A stretch of 26,551 nucleotides of DNA from JBPBQZ01 sp050955105 (GCA_050955105.1 JBPBQZ010000066.1:1-26551), one strand, 5' to 3'; positions 16,801 through 24,707 are shown, counted from the first letter of the stretch. Numbers and translations: made by a program. The notes: generated by a model from the sequence alone, not told the origin.

Positions 16801-16843
16801 GTTGGGCGGAATGTGCGGAAAGGGGCGGCGCGGATGAAGTCAC
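13838..16843 (-). CDS. ppc: Phosphoenolpyruvate carboxylase
   Basis: Carboxylates phosphoenolpyruvate with bicarbonate to oxaloacetate, replenishing the TCA cycle. It is a large cytoplasmic homotetramer. Active-site signatures are visible: VLTAHPTEVQRKS with the catalytic His near residue 199, LGYSDSNKDGGFLTSNW near ~645-660, and the glycine loop FHGRGGTVGRGGGP near ~690-703. The protein ends in the invariant RNTG. It has 1,001 residues, longer than most (~880-930). The extra length is partly an N-terminal ~65-residue Ser/Thr/Ala/Asp-rich tail that looks disordered. The start is GTG at 16843: a TAG stop lies directly upstream in frame and GGAG sits 7 bases before, so no longer form is possible. 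An ATG start further in would lose only tail sequence. It is divergent from hemC. Confidence 0.97.
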   Translation of the reverse strand: MTSSAPPLSAHSAQPESLTPAADPLSSADDTAITDSSTGSQSTSASADGRALRGRTRADKDRPLFEDIRFLGRLLGDVVREQEGDAVFDVVETIRQHAVKFRRDDDAGAARQLDTLLNGLSRDQTVSVVRAFSYFSHLANIAEDRHHNRRRRIHALAGSAPQPGTVRHALDQLAAHDNAPDALRQFFKHALIMPVLTAHPTEVQRKSILDTQRDIARLLEQRDAPLTAREREDNEASLRACVTSLWQTRMLRESRLSVADEIDNALSYYRTTFFSEIPALYGEIERVLASHGMSMHLPAFFQMGSWIGGDRDGNPNVSAETLEHAVSQQAAVIFEHYLEEVHALGAELSVSELLAGASEALVQLAGVSPDQSDHRVDEPYRRALIGIYVRLGATARTLLGPGAVSLRRAGRGAQPQGVPYESPEAFYGELQVLVDSLQVHHGSSLAVRRLLPLSRAAEVFGFHLASVDLRQSSDVHEAVLAELFAQGGVNADYSALSEAEKTALLLTELAAQRPLFSPWLEYSELARHELAIFGAARDIRQRFGSRAVRNYIISHTETVSDLLEVMLLQKVTGLLRTPAGSVKPQTADDAGATVGGPSTESQPADAGLMVIPLFETIGDLRNAPAIMREFLDLPGIAARLAAQGGEQEIMLGYSDSNKDGGFLTSNWELYRAEVALVELFDARGIRLRLFHGRGGTVGRGGGPTYQAILSQPPGTVNGQMRLTEQGEVIASKFGNPEIGRRNLETVVAATLEASLGRSVAVPAQLSRFETTMDTLSAAAMAAYRALVYETPGFTDYFFASTPIAEIAQLNIGSRPASRKAQRRIEDLRAIPWGFSWGQCRLLLTGWYGFGSAVDTWLNEAPGARAQRLALLRRMYKSWPFFANLLSNMDMVLAKTDLAVASRYAQLVADVALRDKVFGMITKEWECTTRVLADITGKSERLADNPLLARSLKNRFPYLDPLSHLQVELLRRFRSSDPDDARVGRGVHLTINGISAGLRNTG

Positions 16844-17005
16844 CTAAACACTCCAGGCAGGGAAAGCCTACGGAACCAGGACACAGTGCGGCAGCGGCGG
16901 TCTTTCTGGACCGAAAGCCGCTTGGCAAGCCACACCGCACGTTTTACCAGACGCGTCGGCGCAAGGGCACTAGCCGTTTGGCCAGGATGTTTTGCGCAGG
17001 CCGCG

Positions 17006-17014
17006 TGCTAACAT
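17006..17014 (+). promoter_or_regulatory. Candidate extended -10 promoter of hemC
   Basis: TGCTAACAT is a TGn extension followed by TAACAT, 4 of 6 consensus matches including the key TA...T. It gives a leader of about 56 bases before the hemC ATG. No clear -35 is seen. The rest of the 233-base ppc/hemC gap shows no other feature. Confidence 0.4.
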
Positions 17015-17076
17015 TCACGCTTCTTTTTCAGCCCACCGCCGCAGCTCCAAGCCGGCAGGCCAAGGCGACCTCAGAG

Positions 17077-18093
17077 ATGACCGAAACTTTCCATCCTCCA
17101 GGACCGCCCTCACGGCTCATCATCGCCTCGCGCAAAAGTCGGCTCGCCATCTGGCAGGCCGAATTCGTTCGCGATGCACTGCACAAATTGTATCCCGGCT
17201 GCCGCGTCGATATCCTCGGTTTGACGACACGCGGCGACCAAATTCTTGATCGTTCGCTGGCAAAAGTGGGCGGCAAGGGGCTTTTCGTCAAGGAACTCGA
17301 GTTGGCGCTCGCTGATAGACGTGCCGACCTCGCCGTGCATTCGCTGAAAGACATGCCGATGGATCTGCCGCCCGCGTTCGCGCTGGCGGCGGTGCTCGAG
17401 CGCGAAGATCCACGCGATGCGCTGGTTTGCACGCAAGCCGCGTCGTTGGCCGATCTGCCGGCGGGCAGCATCGTCGGTACCTCCAGCCTGCGTCGCGAGG
17501 CGATGCTGCGTTCCGCCTTTCCGCATCTGCAGGTGCGCCCGCTACGGGGCAATCTCGATACGCGGCTGGCCAAGTTCGATGCAGGCGAATATGCGGCATT
17601 GATTCTCGCCGCAGCGGGGTTGAAGCGTCTCGGTCTCGGTCATCGCATTCGCGCCGTGCTCGACGACGAAGCCAGCCTGCCGGCTGCGGGTCAAGGGGCG
17701 CTAGGCATCGAGATCAATGCCGACCGGGCGGACATACATGCCTGGCTGGCGCCGCTGCATGATCTTTCAGCGGCTTATGAAGTGAGCGCCGAGCGCGCCG
17801 TATCGCGTGCGCTCGGCGGCAGTTGCCAAGTGCCGCTGGCGGCTTTCGCCCGCTGGGACGGTGCCACGCTCGATCTGCGGGCGCGCGTGATGACGGCTGA
17901 CGGCAGTCGTGTGCTCAGTGCACACAAGCGCGCGGCGCTAAGCGGCGAGACTGCGCTGGCTGCCGCGGAAGCGTTGGGCCGGGAAGCCGCGGCCGATCTC
18001 ACAGGGCAGGGCGCCCGCGAGATCATCGCGGCGCTCGAGCAGGCGGCTGCGGCCGCGCCCGCGGTGTTGCCGGAAGACTCGGCCGATGTCTGA
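17077..18093 (+). CDS. hemC: Porphobilinogen deaminase (hydroxymethylbilane synthase)
   Basis: Polymerises four porphobilinogens to hydroxymethylbilane in heme/siroheme synthesis; cytoplasmic. The 338-residue protein carries the catalytic Asp92 in VHSLKDMP, the GTSSLRRE and GNLDTRL segments that bind the acidic side chains of the cofactor, and Cys250 in LGGSCQVPLA. That cysteine attaches the dipyrromethane primer. The ATG at 17077 is chosen because the conserved domain begins soon after (RLIIASRKSRLAIWQAE). Upstream codons in frame overlap the ppc start region and are not family-like. The last 8 bases overlap hemD (ATGTCTGA). First gene of the hemC-hemD-hemX-hemY cluster. Confidence 0.97.
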   Translation: MTETFHPPGPPSRLIIASRKSRLAIWQAEFVRDALHKLYPGCRVDILGLTTRGDQILDRSLAKVGGKGLFVKELELALADRRADLAVHSLKDMPMDLPPAFALAAVLEREDPRDALVCTQAASLADLPAGSIVGTSSLRREAMLRSAFPHLQVRPLRGNLDTRLAKFDAGEYAALILAAAGLKRLGLGHRIRAVLDDEASLPAAGQGALGIEINADRADIHAWLAPLHDLSAAYEVSAERAVSRALGGSCQVPLAAFARWDGATLDLRARVMTADGSRVLSAHKRAALSGETALAAAEALGREAAADLTGQGAREIIAALEQAAAAAPAVLPEDSADV

Positions 18094-19108
18094 CGCGCCG
18101 GCCCTACGTCCGGTGGTGGTGCTGACGCGGCCGTCGATGTTGCCGCTGATGCAGGCGTTGGCCTCGACATCGCATGCTCCGGGCGTGGCGTCGGCTAGGC
18201 AACAAGAGTTCGGTCTGCGCGCAGCACTCAGTGCGCGCGGTATCGACACCGTTGAATTTCCGCTGATCGATATCTTGCCGCCCGACGACCCGCTCGCGCT
18301 CGATCGGGCATTGGATGACCTGGCGAGCTACGCGTTGGCCGTGTTCGTTTCGCCGGCGGCGATCGATGCCGCGCTGGGTCGCTTGTCGGAAGGCCCTGGC
18401 GCCGCGCGCACCGTGCCGGTCGAATTACCGATCGCCGTGCTCGGCCCAGGTAGCGTCGCCGCGCTCGCACGCTTTGGCGTGTCACCTGCCACGCACCGGA
18501 TCCTGGCACCAGTGGGCGCCTTGCCGGCACCAGGCGGCGAGAACCTCACTCCGGAGAATAGCCAGGTTTCCGCCGCCATCGAAGCGGCCGGACTGCGTTT
18601 CGATTCCGAGGCGCTGCTGGCTGCGATGTCCGCCGATCGCTGGCTCGAGCGGCTGCGTGGCGCGCGTGTGTTACTGGTTCGCGGCAACGGTGGCCGGGAG
18701 TTGCTGGGGGAAGCGCTCGCGTCGGCGGGAGCGCAAGTCGACGCAGTTAGCGCCTATCGAAGAGCGGTGCCGGCGCCAAGCGCCGCGCAATGGCAGGCGC
18801 TGAAAACCTTGATGCACGAACGCCGTCATGCGTGGGTGATGACCAGTTCCGAGGGTATCCGCAATCTCACGGCACTGGCCGCCGCGCATCTTGATGGCCC
18901 TGCGCAAGACTTATTGAGGCGCGCGACTACCATCGTTCCCCATCCCAGAATCGCCGAGTCGGCGCGCAAAGCGGGTTTTGATAGCATTACGTTTTGCGAC
19001 GCTGGCGATGCCGGCATACTTCGCGCGCTGCTTGCGGCGTTCGACGAAAACCACGACGGCGTATCCGGCCGATTCCGCTCCTCTCCGAATACATCCAACG
19101 AGGCATGA
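18086..19108 (+). CDS. hemD: Uroporphyrinogen-III synthase
   Basis: Cyclises hydroxymethylbilane with inversion of ring D to uroporphyrinogen III. The 340-residue protein has the weakly conserved two-lobed HemD pattern: VVLTRP at the N-terminus, FVSPAAIDAAL and AVLGPGS in the first half, then VLLVRGNGGRELL, VSAYRR, WVMTSSEGIRNL and IVPHPRIAESARKAGF. These are typical family landmarks. It is longer than the usual 250-270 residues, with extra sequence around 25-45 and 145-185. It overlaps hemC by 8 bases and hemX by 4 bases (ATGA), so the genes are translationally coupled. In some Burkholderia HemD is, as I recall, fused to HemX; here they are separate. Confidence 0.93.
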   Translation: MSDAPALRPVVVLTRPSMLPLMQALASTSHAPGVASARQQEFGLRAALSARGIDTVEFPLIDILPPDDPLALDRALDDLASYALAVFVSPAAIDAALGRLSEGPGAARTVPVELPIAVLGPGSVAALARFGVSPATHRILAPVGALPAPGGENLTPENSQVSAAIEAAGLRFDSEALLAAMSADRWLERLRGARVLLVRGNGGRELLGEALASAGAQVDAVSAYRRAVPAPSAAQWQALKTLMHERRHAWVMTSSEGIRNLTALAAAHLDGPAQDLLRRATTIVPHPRIAESARKAGFDSITFCDAGDAGILRALLAAFDENHDGVSGRFRSSPNTSNEA

Positions 19109-20328
19109 CAGAAGTCACTCCACCCGGGCCGCAGGCCACAAGCAAGCACGCCTTCCAGGGCGCGGCGGGCAATCTGCCGCCGTCCGGCCGAATTCCCAAT
19201 GTGCCGGGGCCGCGCCAGCGCGGCGCGCTTTGGCTGTGGTTGGCCATAGTGCTGTTGGCGATAGTTATCGGCGCACTTGCTTTCCTGTTCGAGCAGAAGC
19301 TCGAACGTACGCTTGGCGCAATCACGCTGCGCGAGCGCACCAATGCCACGGCAACCGCCGCTGCCGCAGAAAGCGGCCAGCAGGCGCTCGATGCCGCGCA
19401 TCGTCTCGATAATCAGATGGCGGTACTGAGCGACAAGGTCACGCAGGCACAAACGCAGCAGCAGGCCCTGCTGAACCAATACCAGGACCTGTCGCGCACA
19501 CGCGACGCCTGGACGTTGTCCGAAGTCGAGGAAATGTTGTCGGCGGCCAGTCAACAGTTGCAATTGACGGGCAATGTCAAGCTGGCGTTATTCGCATTGC
19601 AAAGCGCCGACACGCGGCTCGCCGGCATCGATGCGCCCGAGATCCTGGAAGTGCGGCGTGCGATCGCCGCCGACAGCGCGCGGCTGGCCACTGTATCGAC
19701 GGTCGACCTGACTGGCCTGGCGATTCGTCTCGATGACGCGATCTCGCTGGTCGACGCGCTGCCGCTCGCCGGCGAAAACGCGTCGATGCCAGCCGCCGCC
19801 GCCGCGCCGGCGTCATCTGTCTCGCCCAGCGGCACGACAAGCTCGACGTCGACCGTAGCGCTTGCGTCCAACTCCGGTTCCAGCGCCGTTGCGCCGTCAG
19901 CACGTGCGCCGAGCAATCCGGCCGACGCACAGTGGTGGCGCAATCGCTGGGCCGATCTCGGCGATTGGTGGCAACAGTTTTCGCATCAATCGAGCCACGC
20001 CTTGACGGGACTGGTGCAGGTGCGGCGCCTCGACCGCGCCGACGCGATGCTGGTGGCGCCCGATCAGGACGCCAATCTGCGTGCGAACGTGAAGCTCCGG
20101 CTCTTGTCCGCGCGGCTCTCGCTGCTGTCGCGCAATCAGTCGCTGATGCGCGCTGATCTGCAAGCCGCCGATGACGCGCTGGCGCGCTACTTCGATCCAA
20201 GCGCCAATGCCGTGCAGCGTGTTCGCACATCGATCGCCGCGGTACGCGCCGCAACGCTGGACATGCAAGCGCCCGATTTGCAGCAGAGCTTGCAGGCGCT
20301 GCGTCAGTACAGTCATTCGCGGAGTTGA
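19105..20328 (+). CDS. hemX: HemX, membrane protein of the heme biosynthesis cluster
   Basis: A 407-residue inner-membrane protein of the HemX family. The family is often annotated as uroporphyrinogen-III C-methyltransferase, but it lacks the SUMT catalytic domain and its biochemical role is unclear. Layout: a Pro/Gly-rich cytoplasmic N-terminus, one transmembrane helix at ~41-62, a Gln/Ala-rich coiled-coil at ~75-130, the conserved WTLSEVEEMLSAASQQLQL segment at ~136-154, and a low-complexity Ala/Ser/Thr linker at ~228-262. The conserved C-terminal domain follows, with Trp-rich WWRNRWADLGDWWQQF at its start. The ATG at 19105 overlaps the hemD stop and is preceded by GAGG. The coding frame continues upstream but without family similarity. 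Confidence 0.9.
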   Translation: MTEVTPPGPQATSKHAFQGAAGNLPPSGRIPNVPGPRQRGALWLWLAIVLLAIVIGALAFLFEQKLERTLGAITLRERTNATATAAAAESGQQALDAAHRLDNQMAVLSDKVTQAQTQQQALLNQYQDLSRTRDAWTLSEVEEMLSAASQQLQLTGNVKLALFALQSADTRLAGIDAPEILEVRRAIAADSARLATVSTVDLTGLAIRLDDAISLVDALPLAGENASMPAAAAAPASSVSPSGTTSSTSTVALASNSGSSAVAPSARAPSNPADAQWWRNRWADLGDWWQQFSHQSSHALTGLVQVRRLDRADAMLVAPDQDANLRANVKLRLLSARLSLLSRNQSLMRADLQAADDALARYFDPSANAVQRVRTSIAAVRAATLDMQAPDLQQSLQALRQYSHSRS

Positions 20329-20332
20329 ACGA

Positions 20333-21523
20333 ATGACCATGCGCACGATCTTCTGGGTGGCTCTGCTGTTTATTGCGGCGGTGGCCTTATCGCTGGCCGG
20401 CCGCTTTGATCAGGGGCATGTGTTGCTGATCTGGCCGCCGTACCGGGTCGATCTGTCGCTCAATTTGTGCGTGGCAATCGTCATCATCGGCTTTCTGCTT
20501 ATCTATGGGCTGATGCGCGCCGCGAGTTCGCTCTGGCGCATGCCGTCGCGCCTGGCCGCCTACCGGTCGCGTGCGCGCGCCGATCGCGCACGCGCCGCAT
20601 TACGCGATGCGCTGGCCAACCTGTTCGCCGGGCGCTTCGCACGCGCCGAAAAGGCCGCCCGCAATGCCGGCACGCTGGCGGAGAACCGCCAGGCCGCCGG
20701 ACTGATCGGTGCCAGCGCGGCACACGGGATGCGGGAATACGCACGGCGCGATGAGTGGCTCAATTCGATCGATGCGCGTGACTGGCAAGACGCGCGCACG
20801 CTGGCGGCCGCCGAGTTGCGTCTCGACGCCGATGATGCAGAAGGCGCCCTGGCGACGCTGGAACAATTGCCGACGCAGGCGGCGCGCCGCATCCAGGCGC
20901 AACGCGTAGCGCTGAAAGCGCATCAACGTCTACAGCACTGGCAAGAGGTGCTGCGGCTTGTGAAGATCCTCGAAAAGCGCGATGCGATTGCCACATCTCA
21001 AGCCAATCGGCTCGTGCTGAGCGCTGCACAAAATCTGCTGCGCGAGCGTCGCTACAATGCCGATGCGTTGATCGACTGCTGGAATTCATTGCCAGCGCCG
21101 CAGCGTTACGACTCGCGCACCGCCGACCTGGCAGCCGAGCTGCTGCTGGCGCTCGAGCGTCCGGCCGATGCGCGCCGCATCGTCGAAGAAGCGTTGAGCC
21201 GTCAGTGGGATGGTCGGTTGGTGCGGCGTTACGCCGAATGCGCCGACGGCGCGCCGCTGGGTCTGATCCAGCGCGCCGAAACCTGGCAGGCCGAGCATCC
21301 CGACGACCCCGACTTGATGTTTGCGCTGGGCCGCCTGTGCGTCGAGCAGCGTCTGTGGGGCAAAGCCCAGGCGTTTCTCGAAGACGCGCTGGCACGCGCC
21401 GACGAAGATGTACTTAAAGTGCGCGTGCACCGCACGCTGGCCCGGCTGCACGAATCGCTCGGCCGCGGCGACGAAGCCGCCCAGCACTATCGCGCGAGTG
21501 CCACCGCGATCAAGCTGGCGTGA
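20333..21523 (+). CDS. hemY: HemY, TPR-containing membrane protein of heme metabolism
   Basis: A 396-residue inner-membrane protein found with hemX in beta- and gammaproteobacteria and involved in a late, poorly defined step of protoheme metabolism. It is not the protoporphyrinogen oxidase also called HemY in Bacillus. Two transmembrane helices lie near residues 3-22 and 42-62. The conserved LIWPPYRVDLSLN stretch lies between them. The remainder is Ala/Arg/Leu-rich helical hairpins consistent with tetratricopeptide repeats, for example LMFALGRLCVEQRLWGKAQA near the end. The gap from hemX is 4 bases and the ribosome site GGAG lies inside the end of hemX, so it is part of the same operon. Confidence 0.92.
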   Translation: MTMRTIFWVALLFIAAVALSLAGRFDQGHVLLIWPPYRVDLSLNLCVAIVIIGFLLIYGLMRAASSLWRMPSRLAAYRSRARADRARAALRDALANLFAGRFARAEKAARNAGTLAENRQAAGLIGASAAHGMREYARRDEWLNSIDARDWQDARTLAAAELRLDADDAEGALATLEQLPTQAARRIQAQRVALKAHQRLQHWQEVLRLVKILEKRDAIATSQANRLVLSAAQNLLRERRYNADALIDCWNSLPAPQRYDSRTADLAAELLLALERPADARRIVEEALSRQWDGRLVRRYAECADGAPLGLIQRAETWQAEHPDDPDLMFALGRLCVEQRLWGKAQAFLEDALARADEDVLKVRVHRTLARLHESLGRGDEAAQHYRASATAIKLA

Positions 21524-21586
21524 TTTTTATCGGGCTTTTTTGTTTCCCCTTTTTCCTTCATCCTGACGCTTCACGAGAGAATCACC
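21524..21586 (+). other. T-rich spacer between hemY and ppa
   Basis: The gap contains three T runs of 5-6 bases in an otherwise GC-rich region. No stable stem precedes them, so a normal intrinsic terminator is not supported. It could be a weak terminator, a rho-related site or the AT-rich part of a ppa promoter. It ends in the ppa ribosome site GAGAGA. Confidence 0.3.
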
Positions 21587-22114
21587 ATGACATTCAACAG
21601 CGTTCCCGCCGGCCGCGATCTGCCGCACGACTTCAACGTCATCATCGAGATCCCCGCGCATAGCGATCCCGTCAAATACGAAGCCGACAAGGAATGGGGA
21701 CTGCTGGTTGTCGACCGTTTCATCAGCACCGGCATGCGTTATCCGGCCAACTATGGCTTCATCCCGCAAACCCTGTCCGGCGACGGCGATCCGGTGGACG
21801 TGCTGGTTGTCACACCCTATCCGCTGCTGGCGGGCAGCGTGGTGCGCGCGCGCGCCTTGGGCATGCTGCAGATGACCGATGAGTCGGGCGTCGATGCGAA
21901 GCTGGTGGCCGTGCCGCACGACAAGGTTTGCCCGATGACGGCCAGTCTGAAGTCGATCGACGACCTGCCGGTTTTCCTTAAAGACCAGATCAAGCATTTC
22001 TTCGAGCAGTACAAGGCGCTCGAGAAAGGCAAATGGGTGAAAGTCGAGGGTTGGCAAGGCATCGATGCCGCGCATAAGGAAATTACCGAAGGCGTCGCCA
22101 ACTTCGACAAATAA
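21587..22114 (+). CDS. ppa: Inorganic pyrophosphatase (family I)
   Basis: Hydrolyses pyrophosphate to phosphate, pulling biosynthetic reactions forward; cytoplasmic. The 175-residue length equals that of E. coli PPase. The metal-binding signature DGDPVDV has Asp66, Asp68 and Asp71. Glu21, Lys30, Arg44 and Tyr56 occupy the positions of known active-site residues, each within one residue of the E. coli numbering. A good ribosome site (GAGAGA) precedes the ATG. Located 63 bases after hemY; whether it shares the heme transcript is undecided. Confidence 0.98.
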   Translation: MTFNSVPAGRDLPHDFNVIIEIPAHSDPVKYEADKEWGLLVVDRFISTGMRYPANYGFIPQTLSGDGDPVDVLVVTPYPLLAGSVVRARALGMLQMTDESGVDAKLVAVPHDKVCPMTASLKSIDDLPVFLKDQIKHFFEQYKALEKGKWVKVEGWQGIDAAHKEITEGVANFDK

Positions 22115-22125
22115 GGCTGCTGGCC

Positions 22126-22154
22126 GCCGCGCCGCATGGTGTAGCGCGCGGCGC
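22126..22154 (+). terminator. GC-rich hairpin after ppa
   Basis: Seven-base arms GCGCCGC (22129-22135) and GCGGCGC (22148-22154) with a 12-base loop; an alternative pairing is shifted by 2-3 bases. It starts 11 bases after the ppa stop. TTTT and TTTTT runs come only 20-30 bases later, so this is a weak candidate terminator. Confidence 0.35.
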
Positions 22155-22253
22155 TATGTCGAGGCGTGGCGCTTTTCCGATTTTTGAGACAATACGGCAT
22201 CGGCCGCATCGTCGCGCACGCAGCGCGACCGTGCCGTTCATTGAGGAATTGTC

Positions 22254-23456
22254 ATGAAAGAAGCATTTCTGTGCGATGCCATCCGTACGCCTATCGGCCG
22301 CTACGGCGGCGCGCTGTCGTCGGTTCGCACCGATGATCTGGGCGCGGTGCCGATCAAGGCCTTGATGGCGCGCAATCCGGAAGTCGATTGGAGCGCCGTG
22401 GATGACGTGGTTTTCGGTTGCGCGAACCAAGCTGGCGAAGACAACCGCAATGTCGCGCGCATGTCGGCGCTGCTGTCAGGGTTGCCGCAAGATGTGTCCG
22501 GTTCCACGGTCAACCGCCTGTGCGGTTCCGGCATGGACGCAGTCGGCATCGCGGCACGCGCCATCCGCTCGGGCGAGGCCGGCTTGATGATCGCCGGCGG
22601 CGTGGAAAGCATGAGCCGCGCACCGTTCGTGATGGGCAAGGCCACCAGCGCGTTTTCGCGCCAGGCTGAAATCTATGACACCACGCTCGGCTGGCGTTTC
22701 GTCAATCCGCTGCTTAAAAAGCAATATGGTGTCGACCCGATGGCCGACACCGCGGAAAACGTCGCTGACGATTACAAGGTGAATCGCGCCGACCAGGATT
22801 TGTTCGCGTTGCGCAGCCAGCAGAATGCCGCGCGTGCGCTGCGTGATGGCGTGTTCCAACGCGAAATCGTGCCGGTCATGATCGCGCAGAAGAAAGGCGA
22901 TCCGCTGGCGTTCTCCGTGGATGAACATCCGCGCGAAACCACGCTGGAAGGCCTGGCCAAGCTGAAGGGCGTAGTCCGCCCCGACGGCACCGTGACGGCC
23001 GGCAATGCTTCAGGCATCAACGACGGCGCCGCGGCCTTATTGCTGGCCGACGAAGACAGCGCCCGGCGCTTCGGCCTGACGCCGCGCGCGCGCGTGCTGG
23101 GGATCGCCGCGGCGGGTGTGGCACCGCGCGTGATGGGCATCGGCCCGGCGCCGGCAACGCAAAAGCTGTTGAGCCGACTGGGCATGAAGATCGATCAGTT
23201 CGATGTGATCGAGTTGAACGAAGCGTTCGCCTCGCAAGGCCTCGCGGTGCTGCGGATGCTGGGCGTGGCCGACGATGACCCACGCGTCAATCCGAACGGC
23301 GGCGCCATCGCCCTCGGCCATCCGCTGGGCATGAGCGGTGCGCGTCTGGTGACCACGGCGATGTATCAATTGCAGCAGACGCAAGGGCGCTTCGCCTTGT
23401 GCACGATGTGCATTGGCGTGGGCCAAGGCATCGCCATCGCGATCGAACGCGTCTAA
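22254..23456 (+). CDS. pcaF: 3-oxoadipyl-CoA thiolase (acetyl-CoA acyltransferase)
   Basis: Cleaves 3-oxoadipyl-CoA with CoA to succinyl-CoA and acetyl-CoA, the last step of the beta-ketoadipate pathway. The 400-residue protein has the thiolase nucleophile Cys90 in VNRLCGSGMDAVG, the NEAF segment, the base His in GGAIALGHPLGMSGAR, and the second catalytic Cys in CTMCIGVGQG. The N-terminus (FLCDAIRTPIGRYGGALSSVRTDDLGA minus its ends) and QAGEDNRNVARM are hallmarks of PcaF/PaaJ-type thiolases rather than FadA or PhaA. A good ribosome site (GAGGAA) is present. No other aromatic-degradation genes flank it, so it is a stand-alone copy. A general acetyl-CoA acyltransferase role is the alternative. 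Confidence 0.9.
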   Translation: MKEAFLCDAIRTPIGRYGGALSSVRTDDLGAVPIKALMARNPEVDWSAVDDVVFGCANQAGEDNRNVARMSALLSGLPQDVSGSTVNRLCGSGMDAVGIAARAIRSGEAGLMIAGGVESMSRAPFVMGKATSAFSRQAEIYDTTLGWRFVNPLLKKQYGVDPMADTAENVADDYKVNRADQDLFALRSQQNAARALRDGVFQREIVPVMIAQKKGDPLAFSVDEHPRETTLEGLAKLKGVVRPDGTVTAGNASGINDGAAALLLADEDSARRFGLTPRARVLGIAAAGVAPRVMGIGPAPATQKLLSRLGMKIDQFDVIELNEAFASQGLAVLRMLGVADDDPRVNPNGGAIALGHPLGMSGARLVTTAMYQLQQTQGRFALCTMCIGVGQGIAIAIERV

Positions 23457-23473
23457 CGCCAAGCGGGCGCGAC

Positions 23474-23502
23474 CGCGGCGGCGCTGCTGTTTGCCGGCCG
23501 CG
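23474..23502 (+). terminator. Imperfect hairpin after the thiolase gene
   Basis: CGCGGC+GGC pairs with GCC+GCCGCG, with one bulged G and a 10-base loop. It lies 18 bases past the stop in the 114-base gap before the next gene. No T tract follows, so terminator function is only a possibility. Confidence 0.3.
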
Positions 23503-23570
23503 CCCTCCTGGCCCATCTGTTTGCAAGCGCTGGCCGATGCCGCCGGCGCATTGCTTTCGCGGAGCGGTGT

Positions 23571-24707
23571 TTGACTGAAACCACGCTGTCGGTAACGTCT
23601 TCACTTGAGTCGGTCGGGGCGGGGCCGTGGAATCGGCTGGCCGGCGAACATCCATTCCTGCGCTACGAATTCCTCGAAACCTTGCATGCCACGGGCTGCG
23701 CTTCGCGCCAGACCGGTTGGCGGCCCGAGTACCTATTGCTGCGCCGAGGCGACGAGCTGGTCGGCGCGATGCCGCTTTATCTCAAATCCCATTCGCGCGG
23801 TGAATACGTGTTCGATCAGGCGTGGGCCAATGCCTTCGAGCGCAACGGCCTGCCGTATTACCCGAAGCTGGTATGCGCGGTGCCGTTTTCGCCGGTCACC
23901 GGGCCGCGGCTGCTGGCGGCCGACCATGACGATCGCGTGTTGCTGGCGCGCGCCGGCGCCGCCATCGTCAGCCAATTGAAGGTGTCGTCGCTGCACGTGC
24001 TGTTTCCCAATCAGCAAGATATCGAGGCGCTGAAGGAAGCCGGCTACATGCTGCGCGAAGGCGTGCAATTCCATTGGGAAAACGCTGGCTTCGAGAATTT
24101 CGAACAGTTCCTTGCGGCGATGAGTCATGACAAGCGCAAGAAGATTCGCCAGGATCGGCGGCGTGTGAGCGATGCCGGCGTGCGCTTCCGTTGGCTGCGC
24201 GGCGCACAGATCGACGCCGCATCGCTCGATTTCTTCTATCGCTGCTACGCGAGTACCTATGAAAGTCATTGGTCGTCGCCTTACCTGACACCGGAATTTT
24301 TCCAGCGGATTCGCGCCGACATGCCGGACAATATGTTGCTGGTGATCGGTGATAAAGACGGCGCGCCCGTGGCGGCGGCACTGAATATGGTGGGCGGCGA
24401 CACCATGTATGGCCGCTACTGGGGAGCCACCGAATTCGTCTCAGGCCTGCATTTCGAAACTTGCTACATGCAAGGTATCGAATATTGCATCGCGCATGGC
24501 CTGGCGCGTTTCGAAGGCGGTGCACAAGGCGTTCACAAGATGTCGCGCGGCTTATTGCCGACGGCGACCTGGTCTGCTCATCACGTTGCCGACCCGCGTT
24601 TCGCCAGCGCCATCGCCGAGTTCCTCGACAGTGAGACGGCGGCCATGGACGACTATCTGACCGAACTGGAAGCGCATACGCCGTTCAAGCGTACGAGCGC
24701 GCCTTGA
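23571..24707 (+). CDS. FemAB-like / GNAT-fold protein (COG3146, DUF482 family)
   Basis: A 378-residue protein of the family annotated as peptidoglycan biosynthesis/recognition or GNAT-like acyltransferase. Its substrate is not established. Family landmarks are WNRLAGEHPFLRYEFLETLHATGC near the N-terminus (about residues 22-45), FDQAWANAFERNGLPYYPKL, LHVLFPN, the basic stretch SHDKRKKIRQDRRRV, and the C-terminal FETCYMQGIEYCIAHGLARFEGGAQG. These give two acyltransferase-like halves. No signal peptide is seen, so it is probably cytoplasmic. The start is a TTG at 23571 with GGAG 6 bases upstream. It gives the family-typical N-terminus and no better ATG is available nearby. The gene is monocistronic-looking between pcaF and nadE. 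Confidence 0.85.
   Translation: MTETTLSVTSSLESVGAGPWNRLAGEHPFLRYEFLETLHATGCASRQTGWRPEYLLLRRGDELVGAMPLYLKSHSRGEYVFDQAWANAFERNGLPYYPKLVCAVPFSPVTGPRLLAADHDDRVLLARAGAAIVSQLKVSSLHVLFPNQQDIEALKEAGYMLREGVQFHWENAGFENFEQFLAAMSHDKRKKIRQDRRRVSDAGVRFRWLRGAQIDAASLDFFYRCYASTYESHWSSPYLTPEFFQRIRADMPDNMLLVIGDKDGAPVAAALNMVGGDTMYGRYWGATEFVSGLHFETCYMQGIEYCIAHGLARFEGGAQGVHKMSRGLLPTATWSAHHVADPRFASAIAEFLDSETAAMDDYLTELEAHTPFKRTSAP

Noticed and set aside
16813..17076. Upstream start for hemC overlapping ppc
   Set aside because: The extension is basic, unlike HemC, and overlaps the ppc start; the ATG at 17077 leads straight into the domain.
21524..21586. Intrinsic terminator between hemY and ppa
   Set aside because: T runs are present but I could not find a stable stem before them.
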